The notes beneath the pieces are model-generated. The model was not told where the DNA came from and did not search any database. It saw only the letters and a list, made by a program, of their open reading frames with translations. This document shows, piece after piece, positions 37,143 through 46,538 of a stretch of DNA of 59,255 nucleotides. The DNA comes from Nocardioides albidus (lineage in GTDB: Bacteria > Actinomycetota > Actinomycetes > Propionibacteriales > Nocardioidaceae), in NCBI RefSeq assembly GCF_006335005.1, contig NZ_VDMP01000022.1:1-59255 (forward strand). Direction: 5' to 3'. Every line of letters begins with the position of its first letter. Positions within the stretch are counted from its first letter, which is position 1. The position numbers were made by a program, and so were the translations under genes.

Positions 37143-38354
37143 GTGGGACTCATCCAGGCTGCGATCGGTGCGATCGGGGGCACGCTGGCCGACCAGTGGG
37201 TCGACTTCTACGGCGTTCCCGACGGCGTCGGCTCCACGGTGGCGCTCTTCCCGGCCGTCGCGAAGGGACAGAACGCCGGCCGCGGCAGCAACACCCAGGG
37301 CTCGGACGGTGTGATCACCAACGGGTCGAAGATCATCGTCCCGGAGGGCTACGGCCTGGTGCTGCTCGAGGACGGGGCCTTCACCGGCTTCGCCGCCGAG
37401 CCGGGTGCCTACATCTGGAACTCCGACGACCCGGCCTCGCAGTCGATCTTCACCGGCGGCGGGCTCGTCGACTCGATCGTCAAGCAGAGCTGGGAGCGCT
37501 TCAAGTTCGGCGGACGCCCGTCGGCCCAGCAGTCGGCGATCTTCGTGACGCTCAAGGAGCTGCCCAACAACAAGTTCGGCACCCAGTCGGAGATCTACTG
37601 GGACGACGCCTTCCTCAACACCCAGGTCGGCGCGATCACCCGCGGCACCTACACGCTGAAGATCACCGACCCGCTGACCTTCATCCGCAACTTCGTGCCG
37701 GCCGACGTCATCGGCGGCCGCAAGCCGTTCGACTTCACCGACATCGACAACCCGGCCGGCGAGCAGCTGTTCAACGAGGTCGTCGGCTCGCTCGCGCCGG
37801 CCTTCTCGATGTACACCAACGACCCGGCGAAGGGGAACCGGATCGCGCGCCTGCAGCAGGACTCGATCGGCTTCGCCCAGTCCCTGTCGGCCGCCGTCGA
37901 GCAGAACTACCAGTGGCGCACCGACCGCGGTCTGGAGATCGTCAAGACCGCGATCATCTCGATCGAGTACGACGCCAACACCCGCGAGCTGCTCAAGAAC
38001 GTCCAGCGTGCCGACGCCCTCTCCGGCTCGCGCGGCAACTCCAACCTGCAGGCCTCGGTCGCCGCGGGCATCGAGTCGGCCGGTGAGAACGCCGGACCGG
38101 GCGGCCTGATCGGGATGGGCATGGCCACCGGTGGGATGGGCCTGGGCGGCCTCCAGCAGCCGGTCCAGCAGCCCGCGCAACAGCAGGCGCCCGCCCCCGC
38201 GGCTCCCGCGGCCCCCGCGGCTCCCGCGGCCCCCGCGGCCCCCGCGGCCGAGGACCCGATGGCGGTGCTCAAGCGGGCCAAGGAGATGCTCGACGCCGGG
38301 CTGATCACCCAGGAGGACTACGACGCGGCGAAGGCGAAGGCGCTCGGTCTGTGA
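37143..38354 (+). CDS. SPFH-domain (YdjI-like) protein with SHOCT tail
   Basis: A 403-residue protein. The body (residues 1-320) matches the virion-core/YdjI-type SPFH family: VPEGYGLVLLEDGAF, RFKFGGRPSAQQSAIFVTLKELPNNKFGT, VGAITRGTYTLKITDP. A Gln/Pro/Ala linker with repeated Pro-Ala-Ala units (about 340-367) leads to a C-terminal SHOCT module (AVLKRAKEMLDAGLITQEDYDAAKAKAL). GTG 37143 follows GAAGGAGA. In Bacillus a relative recruits PspA to stressed membranes; no PspA is encoded here. Coupled by GTGA to the zinc-ribbon gene. Confidence 0.82.
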   Translation: MGLIQAAIGAIGGTLADQWVDFYGVPDGVGSTVALFPAVAKGQNAGRGSNTQGSDGVITNGSKIIVPEGYGLVLLEDGAFTGFAAEPGAYIWNSDDPASQSIFTGGGLVDSIVKQSWERFKFGGRPSAQQSAIFVTLKELPNNKFGTQSEIYWDDAFLNTQVGAITRGTYTLKITDPLTFIRNFVPADVIGGRKPFDFTDIDNPAGEQLFNEVVGSLAPAFSMYTNDPAKGNRIARLQQDSIGFAQSLSAAVEQNYQWRTDRGLEIVKTAIISIEYDANTRELLKNVQRADALSGSRGNSNLQASVAAGIESAGENAGPGGLIGMGMATGGMGLGGLQQPVQQPAQQQAPAPAAPAAPAAPAAPAAPAAEDPMAVLKRAKEMLDAGLITQEDYDAAKAKALGL

Positions 38355-39607
38355 GCCAGGAGTCCGCTGAGCCGAAGCAACCCCCCTTCGACGGGCCACC
38401 CCTGTCGCTGGAGGAGGAGCTCGCCGCGGCCAGGGCCGAGCCGGAGCCGGGCCCGAGCATCGAGACCGTCAACGAGTCGCTCAAGGACGGTCTCAACCGT
38501 TGCCCCAAGTGCGGCTCGACGGACGTCCGGCTGCGCGCCTCGACCGGGATGCTGGTGTGCCTGTTCTGCCGCAACGAGTGGCACGAGGCGCGGGTCGAGG
38601 AGGAGTTCGGGCTCGGGGAGGGCATCGACGATCTGGAGGGCACCGTCATCGCGAGCGGTGCGGAGGACATCGCCGCCGACGCCTCCGACATGCTCACCTT
38701 CAAGTGTGAGGCGTGTGGTGCCGAGGTGGTCGTCGACACCGCCCACGCCCTCAACGCGCGCTGCCACTGGTGCCGGCACACCCTCAACGTGAACCAGCAG
38801 ATCCCCAACGGCGCGGTCCCCGACGCGGTCCTTCCCTTCAAGCTGGTCAAGGAGGAGGCGATCGAGAAGATCCGCGAGTTCGCCTCCAAGCGACGGCTCT
38901 TCGCGCACAAGCGCTTCAAGAAGGAGTTCGTTCCGGAGAACGTCCTCGGCGTCTACCTGCCCTATCTCGTCATCGACGCCCGCGCCGAGTCCCAGTACTG
39001 GGGCAAGGGCGAGGTGCAGACCCGGCGTTGGACGGAGAAGAAGGGCGACGACACCGTCACCTACTACGCCGCCGACGTCTACCAGGTGTCCCGGCAGGTC
39101 AGGTTCACCGTCGACGACCTCACCGTCGAGGGCTCCTCCGAGCGCGCCGACTTCGGCTCGGACAAGACGAACAACATCATCAACACCATCTTGCCGTTCG
39201 ACACGAAGAACGCCGTGAGATGGAACGCCAGCTATCTGGTCGGCTTCACCAGCGAGAAGCGCGACCTCAACGTCGAGGCGGTCACGCCGGTCCTCGAGGA
39301 TCAGCTGCTCTCCATCGGCCGCTCCCAGGTGCGCTCCTCCCTCGGCAGGTTCGACCGCGGGGTGCGCTGGGAGCAGGAGAAGCTCGACGTGGGCGGCTCC
39401 CGCTGGATCTCGATGTACCTCCCGGTCTGGCTGTACTCCTACCAGCAGGAGAGCAACGGCGTGCTCCACTACATCGCGGTCAATGCCCGCACGGGGGAGA
39501 CGATGGGCAGCATCCCCGTCTCCCAGCCCAAGCTGCTCCTCGCGGCGTTCACGGTCGGCACCGTCCTCGAGGGCATCGCCGGCGCGATCCTGGTGGCGAC
39601 GGCATGA
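38351..39607 (+). CDS. Double zinc-ribbon membrane-associated protein (YdjG-like)
   Basis: A 418-residue protein with an acidic N-terminus and two Cys4 zinc ribbons: Cys51/Cys54/Cys70/Cys73 and Cys119/Cys122/Cys138/Cys141. A large mixed domain follows, and a hydrophobic C-terminal segment (LLLAAFTVGTVLEGIAGAILVATA) could be a membrane anchor. The pairing with an SPFH protein resembles the B. subtilis ydjG-ydjH-ydjI envelope-stress module. It overlaps both neighbours by four bases, so the three proteins are very likely made together. Confidence 0.75.
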   Translation: MSQESAEPKQPPFDGPPLSLEEELAAARAEPEPGPSIETVNESLKDGLNRCPKCGSTDVRLRASTGMLVCLFCRNEWHEARVEEEFGLGEGIDDLEGTVIASGAEDIAADASDMLTFKCEACGAEVVVDTAHALNARCHWCRHTLNVNQQIPNGAVPDAVLPFKLVKEEAIEKIREFASKRRLFAHKRFKKEFVPENVLGVYLPYLVIDARAESQYWGKGEVQTRRWTEKKGDDTVTYYAADVYQVSRQVRFTVDDLTVEGSSERADFGSDKTNNIINTILPFDTKNAVRWNASYLVGFTSEKRDLNVEAVTPVLEDQLLSIGRSQVRSSLGRFDRGVRWEQEKLDVGGSRWISMYLPVWLYSYQQESNGVLHYIAVNARTGETMGSIPVSQPKLLLAAFTVGTVLEGIAGAILVATA

Positions 39608-39897
39608 GCGGCATGATCGGCGAGCTGATCACGGCGATCCTCCCGCTGTCCTCCGACGACGGTGCGATCTGGCTGCTGGCGGCCGGGCCCGCGGGCGGCG
39701 TCGCGACGTACTGGGCCGTCCACCGCTACTACCGCAACACCGACAAGTCGCACCACTTCGAGCGCGACACGATCATCGAGGGTCAGCCGGTCCAGGGCGG
39801 CGAGGACAAGGTGGGCCACATCTCCAAGACCCGCGACTCCGGGATCGACGGCGACAACAGCGGCAACTTCCGGCAGCGGGTGCAGCGGGTGCAATGA
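39604..39897 (+). CDS. Small membrane protein of the SPFH operon
   Basis: A 97-residue protein with one hydrophobic helix (about residues 20-42, WLLAAGPAGGVATYWAVH) and a polar, charged tail (HHFERDTIIEGQPVQGGEDKVGH). No family recognised. It overlaps the zinc-ribbon gene by ATGA and is the last gene of the three-gene operon. Confidence 0.7.
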   Translation: MSGMIGELITAILPLSSDDGAIWLLAAGPAGGVATYWAVHRYYRNTDKSHHFERDTIIEGQPVQGGEDKVGHISKTRDSGIDGDNSGNFRQRVQRVQ

Positions 39898-39919
39898 GGA
39901 GGTGCCGCCGCACCCCCGG

Positions 39920-39925
39920 TAAGGT
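39920..39925 (+). promoter_or_regulatory. -10 hexamer for a leaderless pyrH transcript
   Basis: TAAGGT, six bases, then GTG 39932, with no ribosome binding site between. Confidence 0.55.
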
Positions 39926-39931
39926 CGGGCC

Positions 39932-40645
39932 GTGCCCGGTTACAAGCGAGTCCTCCTGAAGCTCTCCGGTGAGGTGTTCGGCGGTGGCAAGGTCGGGGTC
40001 GACCCCGATGTCGTGCAGGCGCTGGCGCACGAGGTGAAGGCGGTCGCCGACGCCGGCGTCCAGATCGCCGTGGTGACCGGTGGCGGCAACTTCTTCCGCG
40101 GCGCCGAGCTGCAGCAGCGTGGCATGGACCGGGTGCGCGCCGACTACATGGGCATGCTCGGCATCGTCATGAACTGCCTCGCCCTCCAGGACTTCCTGGA
40201 GAAGGAGGGCGTCGAGACCCGGGTGCAGACCGCGATCACGATGGGACAGGTCGCCGAGCCCTACATCCCGCGACGCGCGATCCGGCACATGGAGAAGGGC
40301 CGCGTGGTCATCTTCGGCGCCGGCATGGGTCTGCCGTACTTCTCGACCGACACGGTCGCCGTCCAGCGGGCGCTGGAGAGCAAGTGCGACGTGGTTCTGG
40401 TGGCCAAGAGCGGCGTCGACGGCGTCTACAGCGCCGACCCGAACGTCGACCCGACGGCGACGAAGTACGACGAGCTCACCTACGACGACGCGATCGCCGA
40501 GGGCCTGCGGATCATGGACCAGACCGCCTTCGCGCTGTGCGGCGAGAACAAGCTCCCGATGATCGTCTTCGGCATGCAGCCCGAGGGCAACATCCTGCGT
40601 GTCGTGCAGGGTGAGAGGATCGGCACGCGGGTCAGCGCGGGCTGA
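39932..40645 (+). CDS. pyrH: UMP kinase
   Basis: Phosphorylates UMP in pyrimidine synthesis. The 237-residue protein has [14 protein letters not shown] at the N-terminus, [11 protein letters not shown] (UMP/ATP site), [14 protein letters not shown], and [14 protein letters not shown]. Full length for the family. The start is a GTG six bases after a TAAGGT hexamer. frr follows 48 bases on. Confidence 0.96.
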   Translation: MPGYKRVLLKLSGEVFGGGKVGVDPDVVQALAHEVKAVADAGVQIAVVTGGGNFFRGAELQQRGMDRVRADYMGMLGIVMNCLALQDFLEKEGVETRVQTAITMGQVAEPYIPRRAIRHMEKGRVVIFGAGMGLPYFSTDTVAVQRALESKCDVVLVAKSGVDGVYSADPNVDPTATKYDELTYDDAIAEGLRIMDQTAFALCGENKLPMIVFGMQPEGNILRVVQGERIGTRVSAG

Positions 40646-40693
40646 GGTCACGCCAGATCGGGCCCCAGATCAGCATCAGACGAAGGAGAACCG

Positions 40694-41251
40694 GTGATCA
40701 ACGACACCCTCAACGAGGCCGACCAGAAGATGGGCAAGTCGGTCGACGCGACCCGTGAGGAGTTCGCGGCGATCCGTGCCGGGCGTGCCCACCCCAGCAT
40801 GTTCAGCAAGATCCTGGTCGACTACTACGGCACCCCCACGCCGCTGCAGCAGCTGGCGTCGTTCACGGCTCCGGAGGCGCGGATCATCATCGTCTCGCCG
40901 TACGACGTGGGTGCGCTCAACAACGTGGAGAAGGCCATCCGCGACTCCGACCTCGGCGTGAACCCCTCCAGCGACGGCAAGCAGCTGCGCTGCGTGTTCC
41001 CCGAGCTCACCGAGGAGCGCCGCAAGGAGTTCATCAAGCTGGCCAAGGAGAAGGCCGAGGGCGGCAAGGTCGCCGTGCGCCAGGTCCGGCAGAAGGCCAA
41101 GCAGGCCCTCGAGAAGCTCGAGAAGGACGGCGAGGTCGGCAAGGACGACGTCACCGGCGCCGAGAAGCGCCTCGACGGCCTGACCAAGAAGCACACCGAG
41201 GCGATCGACGAGCTGCTCAAGAACAAGGAAGCCGAGCTGCTCGAGGTCTGA
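40694..41251 (+). CDS. frr: Ribosome recycling factor
   Basis: A 185-residue RRF: NEADQKMGKSVDATREEFAAIRAGRAHPSMF, YYGTPTPLQQLASF, and the coiled C-terminal helix. It splits post-termination ribosomes with EF-G. GTG start after GAAGGAG. Confidence 0.97.
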   Translation: MINDTLNEADQKMGKSVDATREEFAAIRAGRAHPSMFSKILVDYYGTPTPLQQLASFTAPEARIIIVSPYDVGALNNVEKAIRDSDLGVNPSSDGKQLRCVFPELTEERRKEFIKLAKEKAEGGKVAVRQVRQKAKQALEKLEKDGEVGKDDVTGAEKRLDGLTKKHTEAIDELLKNKEAELLEV

Positions 41252-41273
41252 CCTCGAACCGCTCCCACTCTCC

Positions 41274-42161
41274 ATGTCCTCGACGTCGACGCCGTCCTCG
41301 AACGGCGCTGCCCCGAAGAAGGACCACGGCCGGGCCGGCCGGGACCTGAAGGCGGCGGTGGGCTCGGCGGTCGTGCTCCTCAGCGCGATCGCCGCCTCCC
41401 TGCTGTTCTGGAAGCCCGCGTTCATGGTGATCGTGGCGATCGCCGTCGTCGTGGCGGTGTGGGAGCTGCGCAAGGGCCTGCTCGCCAAGGACATCGACCT
41501 GCCCGAGCAGCCGCTGATGGCCGGCGGCGTGACCATGGTCGTCGTCGCCTATCTCTGGGGCTCGGCGGCGCTGGTGACGGCGACAGCGGTCAGCGCGCTG
41601 GTGATCATGCTGTGGCTGCTGCGCCGCGGCATCGACGGCTACGTCAAGAACGCCACCGCCTCGGTCTTCGCGCTGGTCTACGTCCCGTTCCTGGGCTCGT
41701 TCGTCGCGTTGATGCTGGCCGAGGGCGGGCGTGGCGGCGGAGGTCTCGACGACCCGGGCGTGAAGGGGATCATCACCTTCATCCTGGTCACCATCGCCTC
41801 CGACATCGGCGGGTACGTCGCGGGCGTGCTCTTCGGCAAGCACCCGATGGCCCCGGTCATCTCGCCCAAGAAGTCCTGGGAGGGCTTCGCCGGGTCGGCC
41901 CTGGCGACCGTCGGCGCCGGCGTCGCGCTGGTCGTGTGGCTGCTCGACGGCGACTGGTGGATCGGTGTGGCGCTCGGCCTGATCGCGGTCGTGATGGCCA
42001 CCCTCGGCGACCTGTGCGAGTCGGTGATGAAGCGCGACCTGGGCATCAAGGACATGAGCCAGGTCATCCCCGGCCACGGTGGGCTGATGGACCGCCTCGA
42101 CTCGCTGCTCGCCACGATCGCGCCGATCTGGCTGCTGCTGCACTACGGCATCTTCACCTGA
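41274..42161 (+). CDS. cdsA: Phosphatidate cytidylyltransferase
   Basis: Makes CDP-diacylglycerol for phospholipids. The 295-residue protein has a polar Ser/Pro/Lys-rich N-terminus, about eight hydrophobic segments, and the C-terminal CDP-DAG synthase signature (ISPKKSWEGFAGS, then VMKRDLGIKDMSQVIPGHGGLMDRLDS). It follows frr in the conserved order. It is convergent with kynU, with only ten bases between the stops. Confidence 0.94.
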   Translation: MSSTSTPSSNGAAPKKDHGRAGRDLKAAVGSAVVLLSAIAASLLFWKPAFMVIVAIAVVVAVWELRKGLLAKDIDLPEQPLMAGGVTMVVVAYLWGSAALVTATAVSALVIMLWLLRRGIDGYVKNATASVFALVYVPFLGSFVALMLAEGGRGGGGLDDPGVKGIITFILVTIASDIGGYVAGVLFGKHPMAPVISPKKSWEGFAGSALATVGAGVALVVWLLDGDWWIGVALGLIAVVMATLGDLCESVMKRDLGIKDMSQVIPGHGGLMDRLDSLLATIAPIWLLLHYGIFT

Positions 42162-42171
42162 TCCACCCGGC

Positions 42172-43347
42172 TCACCTGGTGCCCGCGGCGACCTCGCCGA
42201 GCATGCCCATCGCCTCGGTGAGCTGCTCGTCGGTGAGGTACGGCGCCGGCCCGAACCGCAGGTGCGGGCCGCGGCTGTCGGTCAGCACCCCGCACTCGGC
42301 GAGCGCGGCCTGCAGTCGCGCGGCCTGCGCCGTGAACAGGGTGAGGAAGCCGCCGAAGCCGTCGGCAGGCGTCTCGCGGTCGCGGGTGACGAGCTCCGCG
42401 GGCAGGTCGAGGTCGTCGAAGGCGTCGGCGAGCAGACCGCGCTGGTGCAGGGAGATCTCCCGCAGTCTCGGGGGAGTCAGGCCCTGCTCGGCGAAGAAGT
42501 CGAGGACCCGGGCGGCGCGGTAGTGGCTGGTCGGGTCGTAGGTCGACCCGGCGAACCGGTCGCTGCCCCGGGCGTAGGCGACCGTGCCGGCCGCGGAGCC
42601 GCTGAGGTCGCCGAACTCGGCGTACCACCCGGTGATCACGGGCCGCAGCCCGTCGGCGTGCGGGGGGAGGCGCAGGAAGCAGTTGCCCTCGCCGAGCTGA
42701 AGGTACTTGTACCCTCCGCCGACGACCCAGGCGTCGGTCAGGCCCGCCTCGTGCACCGAGAGCGGGACGACGCCGAGCTGGTGGTAGGCGTCGACGAGGA
42801 GCTCGGTGCCGGTCCGGGCACAGGCGGCGGCGACGCCGTCGAGGCCCGGCACCAGCTGCGAGGTCTCGAAGAGCACCGAGGAGACCACGACAGCGGCGGT
42901 CCGGTCGTCGACGGCGGCCGCCAAGCGCTCCGCCAGGGTGGCGACCGGCCGGGCAGGCACCTTCACGACCTCGAGACCGGTCTCGGCGAGCCGATCGAGC
43001 TGGCGGCGCGCCGAGTGGAACTCGCCGTCGGTCGTGACCAGGCGCGGCCGGGTCCGCAGGTCGAGCGCGGACAGGAAGCGCACGACCAGCTCGTGGGTGT
43101 TCGCGCCGAGTGCGACGGCCGCACCCGGGTCGCCGAGCAGGGCGCGAACCCCGTCGCGGAGCCGCTCGGCCCGCTGCTGGGCCCGGCCCCACTTCTCGTC
43201 GACGGCCAGGGCGGCGTCGTCGTAGGCCTCGAGGATCGCGTCGCGGGCGACATCGGGCCAGGCCTGGTGCGAGTGCCCGGTCAGCAGCAGGCGGTCGGCG
43301 ACCCGGAAGCGGCTGTAGTGCCGCGCGAGGTCTCCGGCCCGGCTCAC
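42172..43347 (-). CDS. kynU: Kynureninase
   Basis: A 391-residue PLP enzyme of the aminotransferase class V fold that splits kynurenine to anthranilate and alanine. Motifs: NTHELVVRFLSAL, TDGEFHSARRQLDRL, VDAYHQLGVVPLSV, and the PLP-lysine region VGGGYKYLQLGEGNCFLRLP. GTG 43347 overlaps the kynA stop as GTGA, which fixes the start although the frame is open further upstream. With kynA it would degrade tryptophan; the formamidase step between them is not in the window. Confidence 0.88.
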   Translation of the reverse strand: MSRAGDLARHYSRFRVADRLLLTGHSHQAWPDVARDAILEAYDDAALAVDEKWGRAQQRAERLRDGVRALLGDPGAAVALGANTHELVVRFLSALDLRTRPRLVTTDGEFHSARRQLDRLAETGLEVVKVPARPVATLAERLAAAVDDRTAAVVVSSVLFETSQLVPGLDGVAAACARTGTELLVDAYHQLGVVPLSVHEAGLTDAWVVGGGYKYLQLGEGNCFLRLPPHADGLRPVITGWYAEFGDLSGSAAGTVAYARGSDRFAGSTYDPTSHYRAARVLDFFAEQGLTPPRLREISLHQRGLLADAFDDLDLPAELVTRDRETPADGFGGFLTLFTAQAARLQAALAECGVLTDSRGPHLRFGPAPYLTDEQLTEAMGMLGEVAAGTR

Positions 43348-44135
43348 ATCTCGCTCCGGATCGCCCACAGATCCGGGAAGAGGGCGCGGGTGACGGTGCT
43401 CCACAGATAGCTCGCGCCGGAGGATCCGCCCGTGCCGGGCTTCGCGCCGATGGTGCGCTCGACCATCTTCACGTGCCGGTAGCGCCACTCCTGGAGTCCC
43501 TCGTCGAGGTCGACCAGGCGCTCGGCGACCTGGGCGGCACCGCCGTCGTCGGCGTACGCCGCCAGCAGCAGCCGCTGCACATCGGGGGAGGGCTCCCACG
43601 GCGAGGTGAGATCGCGTTCGAGGGCGGCGGCCGGGACGTCGTACCCCTGGGTGACGAGGTAGCGCAGGAACGAGTCGAACACGGACGGCCGCGACATGGC
43701 GGCCGCGATCCGGACCCGGCCGCTGCTGCCCTCGGGGTAGTGCTCGAACACTCGCGAGTCGCGGCGGCCGAGGGTGGCCTCGAGCTCGCGGAACTGGGCG
43801 GACTGGAAGCCGCTGGAGGCGTCGAGGCGGCCGCGGAAGCTGGTGAACTGGCGGGGGGTCATCGTCTCCAGCACGTCGACCTGCGCGACGTTGACCTTGA
43901 GGATGGTGAGCACCCGGCCGAGGGTGTGCAGCGCGCGCGGGCCGTCGCCGGCCTCGAGCCGCTGCTGCAGGCCGCTCAGCTCGTGCAGCATCTGCTTGAA
44001 CCACAGCTCGTAGACCTGGTGGATCACGATGAAGAGGAGCTCGTCGTGCTCGTCCGAGCGGGGGTGCTGCGCGGCGAGGACGTCGTCGAGGGCGAGATAG
44101 CTGCTGTAGGTCAGCGAGGGGTGCGGGTCGGTCAC
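43344..44135 (-). CDS. kynA: Tryptophan 2,3-dioxygenase
   Basis: A 263-residue heme enzyme opening the indole ring of tryptophan to give N-formylkynurenine. Conserved: LTYSSYLALDDVL, FIVIHQVYELWFKQMLHEL (substrate pocket), and RYRHVKMVERTIGAKPGTGGSSGASYL with the heme-ligating His. Full length for bacterial TDO. GTG start. It is transcribed divergently from the small membrane protein at 44254. Confidence 0.94.
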   Translation of the reverse strand: MTDPHPSLTYSSYLALDDVLAAQHPRSDEHDELLFIVIHQVYELWFKQMLHELSGLQQRLEAGDGPRALHTLGRVLTILKVNVAQVDVLETMTPRQFTSFRGRLDASSGFQSAQFRELEATLGRRDSRVFEHYPEGSSGRVRIAAAMSRPSVFDSFLRYLVTQGYDVPAAALERDLTSPWEPSPDVQRLLLAAYADDGGAAQVAERLVDLDEGLQEWRYRHVKMVERTIGAKPGTGGSSGASYLWSTVTRALFPDLWAIRSEM

Positions 44136-44253
44136 CGGCCTACTGTCACAGGTCGGCGGGGCCGCGGGCCAGTACGACGCGCGCGGGACCCGGTGCGCGG
44201 GCGATCGCGCCGGATGTCGTTCCGCGGGCTGTGGCCGCTACGATCGCCCGGAC

Positions 44254-44625
44254 ATGAGTGAGGCAGGCGAGGACCGCGTGGGCGGCGAGGTGGACGCACC
44301 GGAGGACCGGTCCCGTCGTCCCGACTGGTTCCACCGCGGACACCCGATCTTCTTCCCGCTCGCCGGCTTCTTCACCGGCATGCTGGCCATCATCGTCGTG
44401 CCCGGGCTGTACGCCGCCATCATCAAGTGGCTCGCGGGCTACAAGCGCGTCGAGGAGCTGTTCCCGTTCGTGCTGCTGATGTTCGTGGTGCCGATCGGGC
44501 TGCTGGTGCCGCACCACACCCGCCGGTTCGGCCGCTACATGCTGCTCGGGATGGTCTCGACCGTGCTCGTCGTCCTCGTCGTCGCCGCGGCCGTCGTCTG
44601 GTTCCTGCTCAGCAAGGACTCCTGA
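44254..44625 (+). CDS. Hypothetical membrane protein with three helices
   Basis: A 123-residue protein: a charged N-terminal 28 residues, then three hydrophobic segments (about 31-55, 69-83, 93-118) with basic loops ([10 protein letters not shown]). No known family recognised. A TACGAT hexamer at 44239-44244 lies nine bases before the ATG. It precedes rlmN by 64 bases. Confidence 0.65.
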   Translation: MSEAGEDRVGGEVDAPEDRSRRPDWFHRGHPIFFPLAGFFTGMLAIIVVPGLYAAIIKWLAGYKRVEELFPFVLLMFVVPIGLLVPHHTRRFGRYMLLGMVSTVLVVLVVAAAVVWFLLSKDS

Positions 44626-44689
44626 GCCCTCTTCCGGGGTCCGCGCGGGATTGGGACCGCGCGCCCGCGGGTGGGAGAATCGGTGGGAC

Positions 44690-45829
44690 ATGTCCGAGCA
44701 GCCCGCCGCGCAGCCGCGCCCGCTTCCCCTCGTCTTCGCCGAGCCCCGGGGGCGCAAGAAGCCACCCCGGCACCTCGCGGACCTCACCGAGGCCGAGCGC
44801 AAGGACCTGCTCGTCGAGATGGGCCTGCCCGGCTTCCGGGCCAAGCAGCTCGGCATGCACTACTTCGGCCGGCTGGTCCACGACCCCGCCGAGATGACCG
44901 ACCTGCCGGCGGCCCAGCGCGCCGACCTGGTCGGCGCCCTCCTGCCGGACCTGATGGACCCGATCCGCCAGCAGAGCGCCGACAAGGGCAAGACGGTCAA
45001 GACGCTGTGGAAGCTCTTCGACGGCTCGCTCGTCGAGTCGGTGCTGATGCGCTACACGGACCGCGCCACGATCTGCATCTCCAGCCAGGCCGGCTGCGGG
45101 ATGGCCTGCCCGTTCTGCGCGACCGGCCAGGGCGGCCTGCAGCGCAACATGTCGACCGCCGAGATCGTGCACCAGGTCGTCGTCGGGGCCCGCGCCATGG
45201 CCAACGGCGACGTCGCGGGCGGACCGGGTCGGCTCTCGAACGTCGTCTTCATGGGCATGGGCGAGCCGCTGGCCAACTACAAGGCCACCGTGGGCGCCGT
45301 ACGCCGCCTGACCGAGCCGGCGCCGTCCGGGCTCGGCCTGTCGGCGCGCCACGTGACGGTCTCGACCGTCGGTCTGGTGCCGCGGATCAGGCAACTCGCC
45401 GGCGAGGGCATCCCCGTCACGCTCGCGCTGTCCCTGCACGCGCCCGACGACGAGCTGCGCAACGACCTGGTGCCGATCAACACGCGCTTCTCCGTGGCCG
45501 AGACCGTGGACGCGGCGTACGAGTACTTCGCCAAGACCGGACGGCGGGTCTCCATCGAGTACGCCCTGATGCGCGACATCAACGACCAGGGCTGGCGGGC
45601 CGACCTGCTCGCCGACGTGCTGTCCGCCGACGGCCGCGGCACCGGCTGGGTCCACATCAACCCGATCCCGCTCAACGAGGTCCCGGGCTCGCAGTTCACC
45701 CGGTCGCGCGAGGCGGACATGGACGAGGGCGTCCGCCGCCTCGAGGCCAAGGGCATCGCGACGACGATGCGCGACACCCGTGGCAGCGAGATCGACGCCG
45801 CCTGCGGGCAGCTCGCCGCATCTGAGTAG
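44690..45829 (+). CDS. rlmN: 23S rRNA/tRNA A2503 methyltransferase RlmN (3' end is an integration site)
   Basis: A radical-SAM enzyme that methylates A2503 of 23S rRNA and A37 of tRNAs. The 379-residue protein has the CxxxCxxC cluster in [25 protein letters not shown], and the C-terminal Cys in DAACGQLA used in the mechanism. The gene is complete. Its last 173 bases (45657-45829) recur, about 91 percent identical by hand alignment, at 51612-51784. If the island entered here, the present C-terminal codons may have been brought in by the element and the downstream copy may be the original end. Confidence 0.95.
   Translation: MSEQPAAQPRPLPLVFAEPRGRKKPPRHLADLTEAERKDLLVEMGLPGFRAKQLGMHYFGRLVHDPAEMTDLPAAQRADLVGALLPDLMDPIRQQSADKGKTVKTLWKLFDGSLVESVLMRYTDRATICISSQAGCGMACPFCATGQGGLQRNMSTAEIVHQVVVGARAMANGDVAGGPGRLSNVVFMGMGEPLANYKATVGAVRRLTEPAPSGLGLSARHVTVSTVGLVPRIRQLAGEGIPVTLALSLHAPDDELRNDLVPINTRFSVAETVDAAYEYFAKTGRRVSIEYALMRDINDQGWRADLLADVLSADGRGTGWVHINPIPLNEVPGSQFTRSREADMDEGVRRLEAKGIATTMRDTRGSEIDAACGQLAASE
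45657..45829 (+). repeat. Left copy of rlmN-end direct repeat (putative attL)
   Basis: Aligns without gaps to 51612-51784, with 16 differences by my count. Two identical cores stand out: 45674-45713 (40 bp) and 45740-45777 (38 bp). Recombination probably took place in one of these. Confidence 0.75.
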
Positions 45830-45850
45830 GGACTAGGCAAGACTCGTCCC

Positions 45851-46531
45851 ATGGCGACCGCGGAATCGGAGCAGATGGCTGCCATCGTGGCTACCTTCGC
45901 CCCTCTGATGAAGCAGCAGGGCTTCAGGAAGCGCAGGCACTGCTTCAATCGGACAATGGACAGTGGCCTGGTCCACGTCGCCAACTTCTGGCAGCACCCG
46001 AAGGAGCCTGCTGCTTGGACAGAGGTGTCGGGTCTGCGTGAGCGCCGCTACGGGACCTTCCGCCTGGACTTTGGTGTGTACGTGCCCGAAATCAAACGCG
46101 GTGGGTCACCGCGGTCCGATTGGATCAACGACTACAACTGCCATCTGCGCCGGACGGCCGGACAGCTTGAGGGCGCGCAGCACGACATGTGGCTGCCGAT
46201 TGATGACCCGGAGAGCGTCGAGCACACCCAGAGGAGCCTGGAGGAGTTTGGCTTCCCGTGGCTGGCGCGATTTGCCAGCCACGACGCGGTGCTTGATGAG
46301 TTTCATAGGTATGGAGCGGTAGGTATCGGCATGTCACCCGCCGGAGGTCTGGACATTGCCGACATGCTCATTGCCCTCGGGCGTCAGCAAGAAGCCCGGT
46401 CGGTTCTTGAAGGCTACGTCAGCAGGTCCGTGCTCAAGAGCCATGGCCAGTACCTCAGCGACTACTTGCGCGATCGAGGTCACCCCGACCTCGTGGATCG
46501 GATCCAGACTCATGAACCCACTCCGTCGTGA
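45851..46531 (+). CDS. DUF4304 domain protein (island)
   Basis: A 226-residue protein. Residues 10-75 (FAPLMKQQGFRKRRHCFNRTMDSGLVHVANFWQHP, then YGTFRLDFGVYVPEI) match the DUF4304 pattern. This family is found beside polymorphic toxin and immunity genes; its biochemical role is not known. ATG begins 21 bases after the rlmN stop. Codon use is visibly less GC-rich than that of the flanking housekeeping genes, consistent with acquired DNA. Confidence 0.65.
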   Translation: MATAESEQMAAIVATFAPLMKQQGFRKRRHCFNRTMDSGLVHVANFWQHPKEPAAWTEVSGLRERRYGTFRLDFGVYVPEIKRGGSPRSDWINDYNCHLRRTAGQLEGAQHDMWLPIDDPESVEHTQRSLEEFGFPWLARFASHDAVLDEFHRYGAVGIGMSPAGGLDIADMLIALGRQQEARSVLEGYVSRSVLKSHGQYLSDYLRDRGHPDLVDRIQTHEPTPS

Positions 46532-46538
46532 ACCATGA

